Counted from the first letter of the stretch, positions 1 through 25,559 are shown. The stretch is DNA of 64,000 nucleotides from Eleginops maclovinus (GCF_036324505.1 NC_086352.1:13724501-13788500); one strand, 5' to 3'. Program-made: numbers and translations. The notes: generated from the letters alone by a model not told the origin.

Positions 1-275
1 CACGTCTCAGTGAGCCCAGTTGTCTTACAATACAACCAAATCTGGGTCATTGTAAAATGACTGTAGTTCTCTCCCAACATGCCTTTTTGGTTTACTCACT
101 TCCTTAAAGATATATATCACATACAGTAACTTGACTTCCTGGAAACTCCAGTCTCACAGCAAAGTTATTGTGATGGCAGTATGAGAACTCAATGACCTCT
201 ACAAACACATGCTCAGCTCTCACTAGTACAAACACAATATCAAAAGTGGTGACAGAATTAACAGAAAACACTCAC

Positions 276-338
276 CTTTTTAACCTGATCATCCTTGAGC
301 TCAGTGAAGTAATAGGCTAGTAGCTGGGCTGCAATCAT
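276..338 (-). CDS. hk1: hk1 hexokinase-1, first coding exon (rest of gene off the left edge)
   Basis: The ATG is at 338-336 and a consensus donor (AAG|GTGAG) follows position 276, giving 21 codons. The peptide begins [14 protein letters not shown] and ends DDQVKK. As remembered, this is the same as the mammalian HK1 N-terminus, the hydrophobic helix that docks hexokinase 1 on mitochondrial VDAC. Hexokinase 1 phosphorylates glucose to glucose-6-phosphate at the outer mitochondrial membrane. No other hk1 exon is in the window; the next should lie at lower coordinates outside it. Head-to-tail placement downstream of hkdc1 on the same strand matches the human HKDC1-HK1 tandem. The short exon length (63 nt) equals that of hkdc1 exon 1, as expected for tandem paralogues. 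Identification is near certain; only the transcript start is uncertain. Confidence 0.94.
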
Positions 339-344
339 CCTGGT

Positions 345-800
345 CCTCTTTCTCTCTCACACACACATGCAGACTAACAGACACACTCTCTTTCTCTGTC
401 ACACACACGACCACCTACAGTCAGATGGGAAAAAACCTTGGATAAAAAAAGTTTTTAAAAAAAGAAACTCAAAACTCTGCTCTGGCTATACTTAGTAGTC
501 TGTCACGCGCCACAAGAGATATAGTAATATCCTGAGTCCAATCCTGTGGGTTAAAATAGCCAGAGCTTCTTCATGTGCTGCTAAGACTCTACAGCTCTTC
601 TCTCTCTAAGCATGTGAGTAAAGCCAGGAAGCATGAGTGAGACAGCAAGTTTAGCTGGAGGAGGCAGAGGACGGGGGAAGCAGGGAGGGCCCAAACATGT
701 GCCCCGCCCACTGCCTCTGAGCTCATTGGTTAGAGAGAGAGAGTGGCCATGGGGGCGTGAGTGCCACATCTTCTCTTCCGTCATTGGCTGGCCTGAGGAC
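345..800 (-). promoter_or_regulatory. hk1: probable hk1 promoter and 5' UTR
   Basis: Upstream of the hk1 ATG (minus strand) there are two CCAAT boxes (ATTGG on the plus strand at 725-729 and 783-787), a GC box (702-709) and a GGGGGCG run (751-757). A TATA-like TATTTTAA lies at 551-558. The local base composition is richer in G+C than the AT-rich flanks. CCAAT plus GC boxes at this spacing fit a housekeeping promoter. The start site is inferred, not seen. Confidence 0.45.
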
Positions 801-3767
801 GCATTGGAGGCAAATGATGTGATGGAGGAGAAAGAGAGAGAAAAAAATGGATTGCCTAATTAGGGAGTGGAAAAAGGGAGGAGAGACTGAGAGAGGGGGG
901 AAGCAAGGTGAGGGATTAATCTGGGTTTTACTGCTTCAAGGAAGTTACATTCCTTTCAGTTTGTGTTTGTGAGAAAGTGACTCATGCAGCCATCATAACA
1001 GAACTTTATAGATTTTTTATTGTCATTTAGCTCATAAAGGGAGGCATTTATTATTTTATTTTTTTAAAGTGAAGTGCAACGTTTTTGCACATTTCAGCAG
1101 CATTACAGTAGGATGGTCAGGCAGTTTCAGTGTTATCTCTATGGTAATGAGTGGCAGGAGTTCAGAGGACAGGGTTTTTTTTATTTCCGAGGGTATGATG
1201 CTTCCCGTATGAGGACGAGATCAAGGTTACAGGTGTGTACATACTGGCGCCAATGTGGTGACAAAAGTCTGCTGGGTTAAGTTTTGAAAAATCAAAATGT
1301 GATTTATGAAATTATTATTATTATAGAAAATAGTCTTCAGATTCTCTGTTGTTCTGAGTTCCTATGTTTGTTGGAAGTGGATATATTTTATGTATTTGCA
1401 CACACATAAGAATGCATATCATCCGTGAGTAATTAAAGATATACCATGTGTGACAGGAGAGGCCAAAAAGCCACAGTTATTCAATGGACCTCACCTCAAC
1501 TGAAGGAAAAAGTCAAAAAGGAAAAGTACAACAACAAATAAACAGCAACATGAGCAGAAAAACGAAGTTATCAGGAGCCAGAAATCCACTAAAAAATCAA
1601 GAGAAGTAATTAAACATCATATATTTAATGTGTTGACTTACTTTTGGAATCTTCAAAGGTTGTTATCAGAGTGTGTAATAGGTCCCGAATGTCAATGTCA
1701 CTGACCGGATTTAAGTCCAAAGGAGTGTTAATAAATAAAAGCCCAGCCTGGCCCAACCTGGCCCTCAGGGCAGAAAATCAAAACTATGCTGCCTGCACTC
1801 GCTCACTCACTCAATCACTCTCTCTACCATCAAGAGTGTACCCGTCACCGGTCACTTTCTCTGCCACTGTCTCTAGACAGACCTGATGTCATTATCACAA
1901 CAACAGCTGTCTGTTGTCTGGTCTCTCTGGAGAACTATACTCCTTTATACACTTAATTTTTCGGCTGTGGATTTAATGTTGCCTCACTACCTTATCTTAA
2001 AGGTAGCAGTGTGTTACAAAGTAGCCAGGTCAAGACAACAAATTACTTCTTGATTTTTTCTTTGTGATTCTTTCCATTTGCCTCTTTTATGTGTGATTTC
2101 CTCCTACTCGAGCGTGCCAATCGACATCATCTGCCAACCTGCCCGGACTTGTTGTAGTCATGTGTGCAGTAGTGAGTGTTGTGCTGGTTACACAAACCAC
2201 AAATTGCCCTGGCTGCATCGAAAGTAAGTCTATTGATGCTGAGGATAAAGAGCAGAAACGCATTTGTTCTCACTGAACCGAAAACAAACTGACCATGACT
2301 ACATTTGAGCACAGTAATAAGAAAAACATAACCTCTATCGCCCCATGCTGTTGTTTTAACAATTCAAAGTAATTATTAGTTCATGAAATCTGCTCATAAT
2401 CCAATGACATTTTGAAACAGTCTGGTAATTTCTCTCGGCTAAAGGATGAGTTATATAAGTCCTTGTGTTTTCATATAAACTATTTGCATATTGCTTTAAA
2501 TACACATCACACATCAAGATAGGATGTTTAAATCAAGCAAACTACTTACAATCATCTAATGGGTTCACCTTTAACTCAGGTAAATGTCAGGCGAGAAACA
2601 AAGAATGAGACAAAAAATGTGGAAAACTATTCTGCTATGAGAAATCCTGTTCCCCTACAGCTCTTTTGACTTTGTCTTAATTATAGGGCTATAAGCCCCC
2701 TGTTAGCATGTCTCACATTGTAAAGATCACAGAAAGCTAGTCAATTTATAATTTAGATAAATATACAAGCTGTTGTTATTCAAGCTGTTCCTGCAAAAGG
2801 CTGAGATATATGACATCAAGTTAACCTCGAGCACAACACAGTACAGGAACATAGCTGTTATTAGTATGGTAAATGACTTTGCGTTACATGACACACAAGT
2901 ACTTTCAAGCTATATCGTACACATTAGTGCTTTGTCTCCTTCTGCTCTTCCTAATCTACTCCCAGAATAATGCTGTGATTTTCTACAGATCTACAGCCAC
3001 TCCAGATTATTATAGTATATGGAAAGGGAAATTACCTTCATTGATAAAGTTTTCCCATAATCAAGACAAGACGGCATCAAACAGTCTTCACCTCTACGAT
3101 GTTTTGGTGCAATGTGGTGTCCCGTTTTTCCACAGTCCACCCCACATTTGTATTATCTTTGAAGACAAAACAATAGTTATCAAATACAAATTAAAACTTC
3201 TCGATCCTCAGAAAAAAATGAATGTAAAAATATTGTTCCCAAAAAATGTCCACAGCCAGTCACTTTGTAGCTCCAGAAGGACCAGCATCTCAACTCATCC
3301 ACTTTTGACCATTTCTTTGTTATATGTGTCTGTGCATGTGTGTGTGTCAAAGCTCTTATTGTTGGTTTACAGGCAAGACAAAGCCTTACACAGAGCCTAA
3401 CACTCATACACAAAGAAAGGAGTGTATAATAAGACTCACACACCTCACTCCCTCCTTCAGGAAGAGTCGGAAGGACGTGAGTGCTATTTGAGGATTTTCA
3501 AAACAAGAATAAAAGCTTGAATTTGAAAAGGATGCACAGTTATTTGTGTTTGCACAACAAAGAGTTAGGATAAACATAGATGGAAACAGAGACAGAGGAA
3601 AAGGAGAAGAGAACATGCCAGTTTCTGTATCACTCACTCAGTGGCGTGCTGCACGAGCTGCAGATTCAGCAGCCAGCTGTGTTTGCTGCATTGAAGCTGC
3701 AGCATCAGTGTATGTGCAGTTTAATTGGGAAGCTATTAGGTCACTGCTAGGACAGTGAGGGATTACG

Positions 3768-3772
<5 letters not shown>

Positions 3773-3820
<48 letters not shown>
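3773..3820. repeat. (GT)n microsatellite
   Basis: Uninterrupted GT dinucleotide run of about 48 bp in the intergenic region. Confidence 0.98.
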
Positions 3821-3821
<1 letters not shown>

Positions 3822-4326
3822 ACAGCCCTTAGGTGGTATCTTTGTAACATGTTAATCCCTGACAGCTTAGCAACAGTTTCACTCCTGTAAACACGCAGGC
3901 TTTCTCAATATATGTTCTTCCTCTTTTTCTTCAATCCTTTCTAATTAGTTAACTTCCATTCTTGATGTCTTTCTTGTTTTGCTTTGCATTATTAATTGCA
4001 TTCATTGCACACTGTTGGTTTGTTCTTGTCTTTGTTTTCAACAAATCATCTAACCTGGTAATAAGGCGTTACATAATATGGTAATCATTACACTGCTCAT
4101 TGGATTGATAGGTATTTTCAAATCAGTAGTTTGAGATTAAAAGGCATTTTTAGTTTTTTACTTATTACATAACCTTTCTAAAACGTTGAAGTCATTCCAT
4201 GGTTATTGTTTCCATCTGTACTGTTATAACAGGATGAACCATGCAGACAGACCAGATAAAGACTACAGCAAATTGGCAATAATCCAGCGAAAAGGATAAA
4301 GCAGATCGAAAAAATGACACAGATGC

Positions 4327-4327
<1 letters not shown>

Positions 4328-4359
<32 letters not shown>
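4328..4359. repeat. (ACAG)n tetranucleotide microsatellite
   Basis: About eight ACAG units in a row, intergenic. Confidence 0.95.
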
Positions 4360-5382
4360 GGATCACAAGGACAGAGAGTCAGTCCAGAATCACTGAACAG
4401 AGCGCTGGTTGTTGTTATTGTTGGGAAACGTGGTCAGCAGCATACCAATCCTCCTCCTGCCTTTCATCAATACTCAGATACCGCTGACTCACACACACCT
4501 CATTGTCTCTTCTTTATGCAACAGGCACCAAATTTGATATCAATATGATAATTTATAACTTCTCAGTGGAGACTTATTGTGATGTTATCATACATCAAGA
4601 TATTTGTGAAACTAATTTAAGTACATAATTTAAACCGACAAAAACTAAGTAACTTAAATTGGTCACAACTTGTGTCTGTTTGTGCAAAAGTGAAGAGACT
4701 GTTCTTCACAAAACCTCATTACACGTCCTGATGAACATTTGGACAGATGAAGCTTATTGTATTGCAGTTTACGTGTTGAATGTTATTGCAGCTGTAAACT
4801 CTACATCCTTTTTGTTTTGGTGTCACAGGAGGTGCTGACCTTTGCAGCATGTGATTTTGATATGAGCGTTTACTCAGCTCTGGAATCAAAGGCTTATAAC
4901 TGCAGTGCTAACGCTGGTATGTGACCGTGCAGCTGCGGGTGTAACATTCATCCCACAGATGACTTGGTAGTGGTATGAAAGTCTCAAGAAAATAATACAA
5001 AGCAAACAATAAGGAGGGCTTTCCTGAGAGACAAATCAGAAACTTCTTCTATTTTTTTGTTGTCATATTGCAAAAACATATTAATTGGATGTGTTTTTAA
5101 TATTATCGGAACAGAAAATCTATTCCTTTATTGCAGAAGAAAAAACAATAACACAACAAACACATTGAAAACTAAATAAAAGGAGCAGGTAGTGCAAGAG
5201 ACAAAAATAAAACAAATCATGGTGGCTTATAAGGAAACTCACCTTAATACGCATTATATAGAAATACTAAATTTATTAAAACAACAAAAGTAAACAAACA
5301 GCTAACAATTAAAAAGAGTAGGCAACATAAATCAAGCAAAGAAAATACATAAATAAAACAATGAGCAGCACAAATGGCTGTT

Positions 5383-5421
5383 TTTATTGTTGTTGGTCCC
5401 TTCAGGTGAGGCTGCTTTATT
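5383..5421 (-). other. hkdc1: candidate hkdc1 polyadenylation signals
   Basis: Two AATAAA hexamers on the minus strand (TTTATT at 5416-5421 and 5383-5388) lie 160-200 nt after the hkdc1 stop codon. They are the nearest strong candidates, with no RNA evidence. Confidence 0.5.
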
Positions 5422-5582
5422 TTGACTCACGTTAAACTAAACTTTTGTCTGAGCCGATGCATGATGCTTGTCTGCAGCTCTGACTTACCAGTGAACAACA
5501 ATCTAGTTACAAAAACAGCAGTACTAATGGAATTTGGAATAACACATTTTGGGGGAAAACGAAACACGGAAACAAATGCTTT

Positions 5583-17135
<11,553 letters not shown>

Positions 17136-18564
17136 CTTGACGTGCAACACACACCACCTTGGATTGTGAATGTTGTTCCTCTGTCAGAGGCAAAACAGCT
17201 GCACACACTTCAATATAAATGGCAAAACACAGTTCAGTTTGCATATGTTAAATAACAGTCTATTGTTTTTCCCTCCTGGCAGACTTGTTTTGACCTGACT
17301 GACTGAGTCCACTGAGCAGAGCCCGACCTCCACTCGAACTTAATGATTAACAGAAAGCCAAACCCCTCGATCTCATCATTTCCTTCAATGTGTCCGTCTT
17401 TCTGCCCCACCTCTCTCTTTGTATTTTCAGTCAAACATTTGACCTTTACCGAGTTTCTGCAGAAATCTTGCAACACCAAAATATAAGCAATGACTTAACT
17501 CAGCAACGGTTATAAAAATGAGGAAGTGTAATTTAGCTTGGCCATGTGACTAAACAAACCAATATGAACGTATTAATTCTTCTATCTTACACCAAAAATT
17601 GGTAAAACGGGGAAAAGCAGTATATTCAATTAGTACATTTAGTTTAATCTCTTTAGAGCCCTTTGTTGCGTCATCATGACCTATTGAAAGCTCTCATGTG
17701 AACATCGTGATTGAATTATGCCAAGTGCCTTTCTTTCATCATGTGTTTGTCTTATTTACTCCAAGGTGTGAGCTGCTCAGCACAACAGAAACATCGAATC
17801 AAGACGGTTAAAACATAGTACATTTTTAATTGGCTAATGTTTTCATCTTAAATATACCAACAAGAAAAAATATGGCATTTTATCTGTATATACTTACAGG
17901 GCTGCACTCAATACAGTTGGTTCAAATTATTTACAGGGACAGCGATATATTTCAGATTAGTTTCACCGCTCGATTTGGTTGCATACATACTCACTCCGTT
18001 CCGAGGGTTAACATTTGAGTATACAGAATGAAATCAAAAGTAACTATTTGCAGACCTGCATAACACACACACAAACACACACAGTGCATATTCAAATGTC
18101 GTAATGCTTTTCAAAGAGCATTACGACACCAAGTGACTCTCCATTAAAACATTGTGGTAAACAATGTTGTCAGTTCTCTAGTTGATGGCCAACAGCTCAG
18201 GAAGGACATGACATCTCACAACGGGTACATTTCTTCTGCGCAAAATCCAAATAATAAAATGTGGCAGGTTAAGTTTCTTGTTGGGCAATTAGACAGTTTT
18301 AAATTAGCTTCCACTGTGATGTATTTCAATCTCTCAGTGAAAAGGGAGATACAATGAAAGCGTTTAGCTCAATAAATGTCAGAAAAACCTTTAATGACCC
18401 ATTATTCTGGTGTCCAGACCAACTTACTATGATTGAACACCGCTCTTGTGTTCAAGCTACATTTTGATGCTTTATAGCTTTTAATGATACTCCAGATATA
18501 ATCCAAGGCTCGTATCAATTATCCCTCTCCATAGGAGCAGCAAGGGTCACGTCTGTTTTCTTCC
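17136..18564. other. hkdc1 upstream region and supv3l1 3' flank, no gene seen
   Basis: 1.4 kb between the hkdc1 start codon and the supv3l1 stop. It must contain the hkdc1 promoter and the supv3l1 3' UTR. No clear TATA box, CpG-rich core, tRNA or extra exon was recognised. The sequence is AT-rich in 17480-18500. Confidence 0.5.
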
Positions 18565-21500
18565 CTACTTCTTCCTCTTAGTTTTCCCCCTGCTGTTATC
18601 AATGTGATCTGTATTGAGTGCGCTGCGATTTGGGAATTCCTGTTTTGTTTTTTTTGACCACTCCCTCTGCAGCTGCCGGAGCAAATCAGGAGTCAACAGC
18701 CCGTCTCTCACCAGACGACTAGCCAGAGAGCTGTCAATCACTTCTTCCCCAGAGCCTCTTTGTCCCCTTTCAGCTCTTTTATTGGTCACATTACCAGCGC
18801 TGGCACTTCCACTACTAGCGCCTGTTTGTCCCCGCCTGCCGCCCGTTGTCTGCGGGGAGGCAGTGATGGTGGAGTCGGTGGCTCGGATGAGACGGGTGAT
18901 GTTTCGGACGCCCTGTTGAATGATGTCATCAAGCTCCTGCTGGGATTCCCGAACCATTGCTGTGTCTGGAAACATGTCCATGAAACGGTAGCTGGAGAGA
19001 AAGACAAAAATATTTCTTATAAGAAGGACCAGTCATGAACAAAGAAGAGATGCTTTATGCCAGATTTAGCTATTAGCTAATTTCCTTCTGCAACCTTTGG
19101 GCAGTTACACATAAACAACACTAAAAACATTACATAGCCTCTATCACACTCACAGCTATAAAGACTGATCACAACACTGACTTTAATTTAAACTGATACA
19201 ACTGATAATTTACAATTCATTTGTATAAAGAAATGTGTGTCACGGTCAGATCAATGTTGACAAGACTGGTTGCTCAATATCAAAACAAATGTGCACAATA
19301 GAAGTAGCGAAAGGCTGAGCATGTTTTAAATACAGCTAGAGCATATTCCAATGCTTAATGGCTGTTAATAAAAATACTGATTGTGAATATAATGAAGACG
19401 TCAGAGTCACACAACACTACGTTACCTTAACCAGAGGTACAGATCGAAAACATCGTGAACAGCTTCCAGGTGAATGAGGTCTTTTATGTTTTTGGGTGGA
19501 GACAGAGGCCAGCTGACGTGACGACAGACCCAGTTGTACGTCAGCGGCTCGTCCCGACTGAACTGACGGGCAAACTTAAAGAGAAACAAGAACCAGATCA
19601 GTGAAACAAAGCTGTAGGTAAAGGATTATATGAAAAGCTCAAGACAAGCAAATGGAAGAAAATATATTGAAACTAAGACAATAGTTTTAATTAATTTAGA
19701 CGATTTATTGTGTATCACTATATCTCGATAGGTAAACTCATACAATTTTATTCTAAGACTATTTATTATCATATAGATTTATCGCAGAGGCCTAATCCTA
19801 GAATGGTTTGTCCCCCTCAATTGAACTCCATTAATCTCATGTTTCCTTCCCTCATTTTCTTCTACTCATCCTCACCTTTAGGAAGGAGGTGCAAACAAAA
19901 GGTTGTTTCTTGTTGATGGGAGCAGTGCAGAAGACGTAGCGGGACCTCAGGTTTAGTGGGATGTGCTGAATCATATCAGCCAGGAACTTGAAGTCGTCAA
20001 TGTTGCAGACAAAATACATCCCGCCCACCTGAGACAGGCTGACAAAAATGTCCTGCAAGTAGAAGGAAAAGTATCAGTGTGTGAGAAAAGGGCTTGATTG
20101 TGCAAGTAATAAACAAACCAAAACATAACCAATTCTAGAGAGCGATTTTTATTTGTCACAACAGGTCAGAGGACAAGTTGATGAATAGATGGAAATACTC
20201 ACGACGAGGTTGGACAGGGAAGCATCAGGCAGATGATACGCAAACATTTCTATCTGCTCTGCTGTAGGATGCAGACCTGCAGTCTGAGACAAAGGAGAGA
20301 TGATTTAATTATCTAAAATCCATACTTTTAGAGGATTTTACTATGGGTTTACAGAAAGAAAACAAGTGTGTGTTGGTGTGAATCATCACCTCTATAGGCT
20401 CTACAGCTTGGCTGAGTATTTCTTTCAGAACAGGCAGGTCGTCTCTGTGCATGGTGGTAACTTGTCCCTCTTTAAACTTGGAGGAGTATCTAAGAAATGT
20501 GACAGAGGACATGAGTATAAAAAAGCCTTCAATAGAAACTTTTAAATAATCTAGAAACTTTTCCAACACTTTTCACCCTCCTTAATGGGAACACTAAGTG
20601 AAATTGAGACTGACCTCCCTGCGCGTCCAGATATCTGCAGGGCCTGAGACGTGCTGATGGTGTCCATCTGTTTCTCCCCTTTCTCGTTCACATTAGGCTT
20701 TATTAGACTGTTGAAGATGATACGTTTTATACTCCTGGAGAAAGAAGAGAAGAAAGGTGGACAAATGGATAATCAGGATAGTTATTGTCATTAACTGGAT
20801 AGTACATTAATTGTTGTTCTTCTTTTCTGGTTAAATAAAGATTAATAAAATGATGCTACTTACAGGTTAAGGCCCATGCCAATAGCATCTGTAGCAACCA
20901 GTATCTTGCAGGGGTCATCAGGGTCATTGAACTTCCTGGCCTGTGACAGCTTGGTGCCTGTAAATAACAGGAAACCAGAGTAGTGTCTTTAGCACACATT
21001 TACAGTCCCTAAAAAGCTAAATTACTGGTTGGTAAAATTAGTATGCATGACATAAATGTTACATTTGTTTGATTTTCAGGATGTTTCTGGATACATTTTG
21101 AGATCAAACTGCAGCCAAATAAAATGTGTAACAAATGGTACACCACGTGCAGAGGCAGATGCTTCATGGATGGAAGTGCACATTCATAAAATGGTTCACT
21201 TTGGTCATCAAAAGGTTGTTTACACAAAAACATAAATCTAACTATATGCATACATCCTTCTGAAAAACATTCTTATTCACACCGGAAGCAAAGCACATTT
21301 TTAAAACTACCTGGAGGCAAGCTCCCATAAATGACAGCACACTCCAGTCCTCTGGCCTCAATCTGTCTGCTTATGGAGTAGATGTCATTTTTACTGAAGC
21401 AGACAATGCAGTCTCCTGGACTCAAGTTGTCTAATGACTCCACAGCATGATCCAAGATTTCGAATGGAGTTAAACGATTGTAGGTGTTGACCTGAAGAGC

Positions 21501-22011
21501 GAAGGGACAGAGAGGAGTAAGAAGGAGAGGTCATAAGAAGACAATGATTTTTAAACAGTGAACAACATCAGTGACCTCCTCACTTCCTGGTGTTCTAAAT
21601 GTTACAGCCGTACCTCCACCTCCTCTCCAGTGGTGAACATCAGCTCTCTGATAAAGTTTATGGCTGCAGGTTCCCCACACACATGGATCTCTTCTGCACA
21701 GAGACCTGCACAAATACAAAGAAGATGTAGGCTGCCAAACACGGAAACATAATTCCAAATCAAATTCAAAGCAAATCACGCAAAGTTTGCTTACATGAGA
21801 CGTCAGAGGTGTATCTATTTTGCCTAAAATATTGCATTTGTAGGCATGTGTCATAATATGACAAAGCAAGATAATTATTTTTTCAGTTAATAATTATAAT
21901 GAATGTTACATTTGAAAATAAACTGAATGGTAAAAGGAAAGTTTTACACTAAGTTTATTAGCTTAGTCTTAGGTCAAATGACTTACAGCCAGTGAATATA
22001 CATTGCATGAG

Positions 22012-22049
<38 letters not shown>

Positions 22050-22050
22050 A

Positions 22051-22106
<56 letters not shown>

Positions 22107-25100
22107 TGTGTGTGTGTGTGAGTGTGTGTGTGTGTGTGTGTGTGTATTACAAACCCAGCAGTGCTCTGGTCCAGGCCCAGCCTCTGGAACGATCTCTGAT
22201 CATCTGAATTTCATCAATTACAGCAACCTCATCTATAAATAGACATACACAAAATTGAATAAAATGTGTACTGAATATTTACATACAAAGGAAAGTCTCC
22301 TTTATTTGTTTGTGATTAAAAGAGATTTGACTCTTTTGGGATGAATTTTAAAAAGAGACAGCACTTAACCATTCATTTTTGATTTAGCTGACACAATCTG
22401 ATACATTACAATTCAATCTCCAATAGAGGAATGTTGAGTTTTCTTGTTTTTTGTATGCCATTAAAATAAAAACGTTTGTATGCGTAGTGTTTACTTACAA
22501 GGTGTGGTGACACTGCACATCTCAATGGTACAGGCTACGTGAGCAGATGCTCGACCATCTGTGTCCATGAAGATCCTTTCCTCTCCAGTGACCAGGTCAC
22601 AAGGCACACCCTGCAAAAACACACACACACAATAAGGGGATTAAAGATGACTTCTTTAAAATTCACAGAGATGGAAAATGGAAAAAACAGGAAAGACAGT
22701 AAGATACAAAACTTGCTTTCATATGAAGTAGTACCCACTAAGACCTAAACGTTGTTTTGCTTTAGACCTATGAGATGACAGAAGGATTCAAACACATACT
22801 TCATTGTTGCTCTTTTCAAAGATCTCGTGGGCCAGTAGTTTCAGGGGGCCGCAGTAAACTCCAGACTTTGCAGTCAGGTAGCGCTGGATGGCCTGGTAGG
22901 TTTTACCGCTGTTAGTGGGACCAGCATGGAAAATCACTTTCCTCTGGATGGCACGAGCATCAGGGTACCTGATTAAACAGACATACACAAAATAAATGTA
23001 CCCACAAAGTAACACAGTGAAATTCAGATGGTGAATAAAACCTACAGCCAGTAGTGGAGGAGTTAGACGAGAAGTAGACGTGTTGAAATGTCTTAATTCC
23101 AAGATGCATTTCAATGCAGAGCACAATTCATGATTAATTCAGAGAGAAAAAATGTACTGCTGCGCTTGTATATTTCCACTCCTCTGATATCTGCGCTCCG
23201 AAGAGGAGGACTCTCTGCATTCAACACTCAAGTGTCCTGCGTTAGAGCGGCTCAGTGGGAACCTTTGTTTTTTGCTGATAACAGTACACAGATAGTGGTA
23301 TTTAGAAGATGCAGCCTTTCTGAATTTGGAAGTGAAAAGGGAGGTCAGATTTGTAAGGCTGAGTAAAATTGATTTGGGAGGCACTTCATTGAGATGCACT
23401 GACTATCATCGACAGGTGAACTTTAATCAAGTCAAATAGTGAGGATTAATGCCTGACACTTCTGAGTCGTCTCTGTAATACGCACCAGTTGGCAGGAACT
23501 CTGAGGTCTGAGATCTTCCTCAGGTCGTCCATACAGTCCAGCATAGGAAAGATTTGCTTGGCATGACGCATAAAGTATGGATAGATGTCATCTACATGAC
23601 CTGGAGAACAGAAATTAGGTTATTTAAAGTTCAATATAATTAATCAAAAATGATCTATTGACATTTTGAGGTTTTATTAAAAGTGAACACACCTGCTCCA
23701 GAGCAGATGTCACTGAGAATGATGTGCAGATCGGCGGGAAGGGACAGCATTTCCAGAACATACTTCCTGAAGCTTATGAAGGCCTGGTGGAACAGACGAG
23801 CTGTACACAGACAAACACACCCACAAAATGATCACCAAACATAGCATGCTGTTAGATTTCCATCCATATCATTCTGACTTCAGCATTGTAAACTTCACAA
23901 ACTGTTTTGTGTGGTCACCATTGTCCGTAGGTGTGTCTGTGTATATGTCTATATGTGCAAAGTTCATGTGTACTGAAAGCCATGGGTTTCTCTTACTATG
24001 TTTGATTTTCTATCTGCTGTGGAGATGCATGACGGAGTCCTGAACAAATTTCCTAACAGGGACAATAAAGTATGGCGTATTGTATCGTAAGACCAAGGCA
24101 TCTGTGGTTTACAAGGCTAGCTGCTACAGCTGCTGTTCAGCAACAGCTGGATCTCAGAGATGATGAGGATTGACCGAGATGTGTGACCATCAATGTGCCT
24201 CTAAGTGAGCCATTCACTCACACACAACACACACACACACACACACACCACACCACACACACGACAGCAAGTCATCATTCATGTATGGTATTGCCTTTGC
24301 AAGCAATGGGTTACAATCAGACGTTTTTTGAAAACTATGTATGGACATCTTGTTATTTCTTACCATCAAGGCCATTGTCTGCAGCCAGCTTCTGCATTTC
24401 CTTCTTCTTATAAAACCGGTTCAGAACTTTCAGCAGTTCAGCTGAATTAGAGAAACACACAGACATTTAATTGTATGTCTATTATTAAATGAAAGCCAAT
24501 AATAAATACACACTGTGTTTAAAATACATGTCTGAGGCATATAAAGATAGCAATAGCACACAAAAGAAAACACTCAACCTTTACATACTTTACTTACTAC
24601 ACTGATATAGTTATTACTTCTCATTGTGCATATATTTACAACATTCATGTTTATATCACTGTAATAATATAGTTGGCAATATTCTGTAATTTAACCTCTC
24701 TTACTGTTATTTATATTATGATTAAATCATACGTTGAAAATAGTGTTAGGCCTGTATCATAATAGTGGACAATGATGTGTGAAGTTCCATTTGGAAACCA
24801 ATTTCTACATTATTCATTCACTCATTTGGCTTCATTGTTCAACTTTAACTCCTGCATGCCTAAAACTTATGTTCTTTTCTCACTAAATCACTTTTCAAAA
24901 AAAGAAAATGCACATATTAACTATGTTTCTGCAGTTTGCATGTGCAATTCTGTGTACTACCACCTTACATTAGGCTTTGTGTTATTTTATGCCTTTTGTT
25001 TCATGTATGTTTCATTTTACTTTTCACTTTCTTGAACATATTTAATGAGCGTTTGAGCTTTATTTTCCTCTATAATTTTATTTGAAACGTATGTTCAATC

Positions 25101-25559
25101 ATTTGGCAGTTGAGTACTTAACTAAACTATACAGTACACATATTTTAGGCCTCTAATCTTATGTATATTTCACTTTTCACTTTCTCAAACATATTTAATG
25201 GGCGCCGTTGGAATTAGCCTGGGATACAAGACATCAACGGCCGCTTGACTGTTAGTTGTGCACGTTTTGAAACAGCTGAGGTTAATGTACTCACTTCTAT
25301 CGAGGGGCTGTGTCAGCTCCACCCCCACACCCCCATCTTCCGAGGTGTCAGCCTTCAGAGAGACAGGGACAAACAGAGAGGTGTCTGGCGGTTTTGAAGA
25401 AAAGCTGTCTGATGAAACTTTTCTGCTGCAAACCACAGAGCCATCCTGGTGTTGTCTGTGCAACAAAACAGACCCAGAAGACGCATGACAGCGGGCAGCC
25501 CGTGGGATAATGTGGCGCTGAAGCCGAGAAAACAAGTGCAAACACCGGTTAGCTGACAT
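18565..25559 (-). CDS. supv3l1: supv3l1, mitochondrial ATP-dependent RNA helicase SUPV3L1/SUV3 (complete)
   Basis: Sixteen exons: 25559-25295, 24441-24364, 23800-23693, 23600-23486, 22968-22800, 22610-22499, 22232-22155, 21705-21614, 21491-21311, 20957-20864, 20734-20615, 20489-20390, 20283-20203, 20052-19876, 19574-19426, 18991-18565. They join in frame to about 781 residues (human 786). SUV3 unwinds RNA and works with PNPase in mitochondrial RNA decay. Visible features: an Arg-rich N-terminus without acids, typical of a mitochondrial targeting peptide; Walker [11 protein letters not shown] (about 203-212); DExH-type VIDEIQM (about 287-293); [11 protein letters not shown]; motif [10 protein letters not shown]; and the conserved C-terminal [10 protein letters not shown] followed by a low-complexity Lys/Arg tail ending KTKRKK. 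The gene lies between vps26a and hkdc1, the human arrangement. All family motifs are intact and no disabling change was seen. Confidence 0.97.
22013..22146. repeat. interrupted (TG)n microsatellite in supv3l1 intron 7
   Basis: TG tract broken by a short CTGAAGAG and two GA interruptions. It is read as (CA)n in the supv3l1 transcript and begins about 9 nt after the donor of the exon ending at 22155. Confidence 0.97.
23935..24085. repeat. probable degraded interspersed-repeat tail in supv3l1 intron 2
   Basis: The stretch ending AACAGGGACAATAAAGTA resembles the 3' tails of dispersed fish repeats (GGGACAATAAAG). A similar tail occurs near 57510-57600 (CACAATAAAG). Only the tail is recognised; the family is not. 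Confidence 0.35.
24219..24264. repeat. imperfect CA-rich tract in supv3l1 intron 2
   Basis: Interrupted CA repeats with ACCACACC units, about 100 nt downstream of the supv3l1 exon ending at 24364. Confidence 0.9.

Larger units (their letters stand above)
801..5582. other. intergenic hkdc1-hk1 interval, no gene seen
   Basis: About 4.8 kb of mostly AT-rich DNA. It holds a (GT)n tract at 3773-3820 and an (ACAG)n tract at 4328-4359. The part nearest hkdc1 (about 5370-5582) is its presumed 3' UTR. Open frames on both strands, including one of 175 codons at 2873-3400, show no recognisable family, splice context or codon bias. No tRNA or conserved exon was recognised. Confidence 0.6.

Noticed and set aside
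2873..3400. A 175-codon open frame on the plus strand between hkdc1 and hk1
   Set aside because: It has no recognisable domain, lies in AT-rich DNA, shows no splice context, and its composition is like that of random translation. A hydrophobic patch near the start is not enough.
18614..19038. Plus-strand frames over the last supv3l1 exon
   Set aside because: The minus-strand frame matches the SUPV3L1 C-terminus and has correct splice phase; the plus-strand frames match nothing.
22013..22146. A CRISPR-like or other spaced repeat array
   Set aside because: It is an interrupted TG dinucleotide run without unique spacers, in a vertebrate intron.
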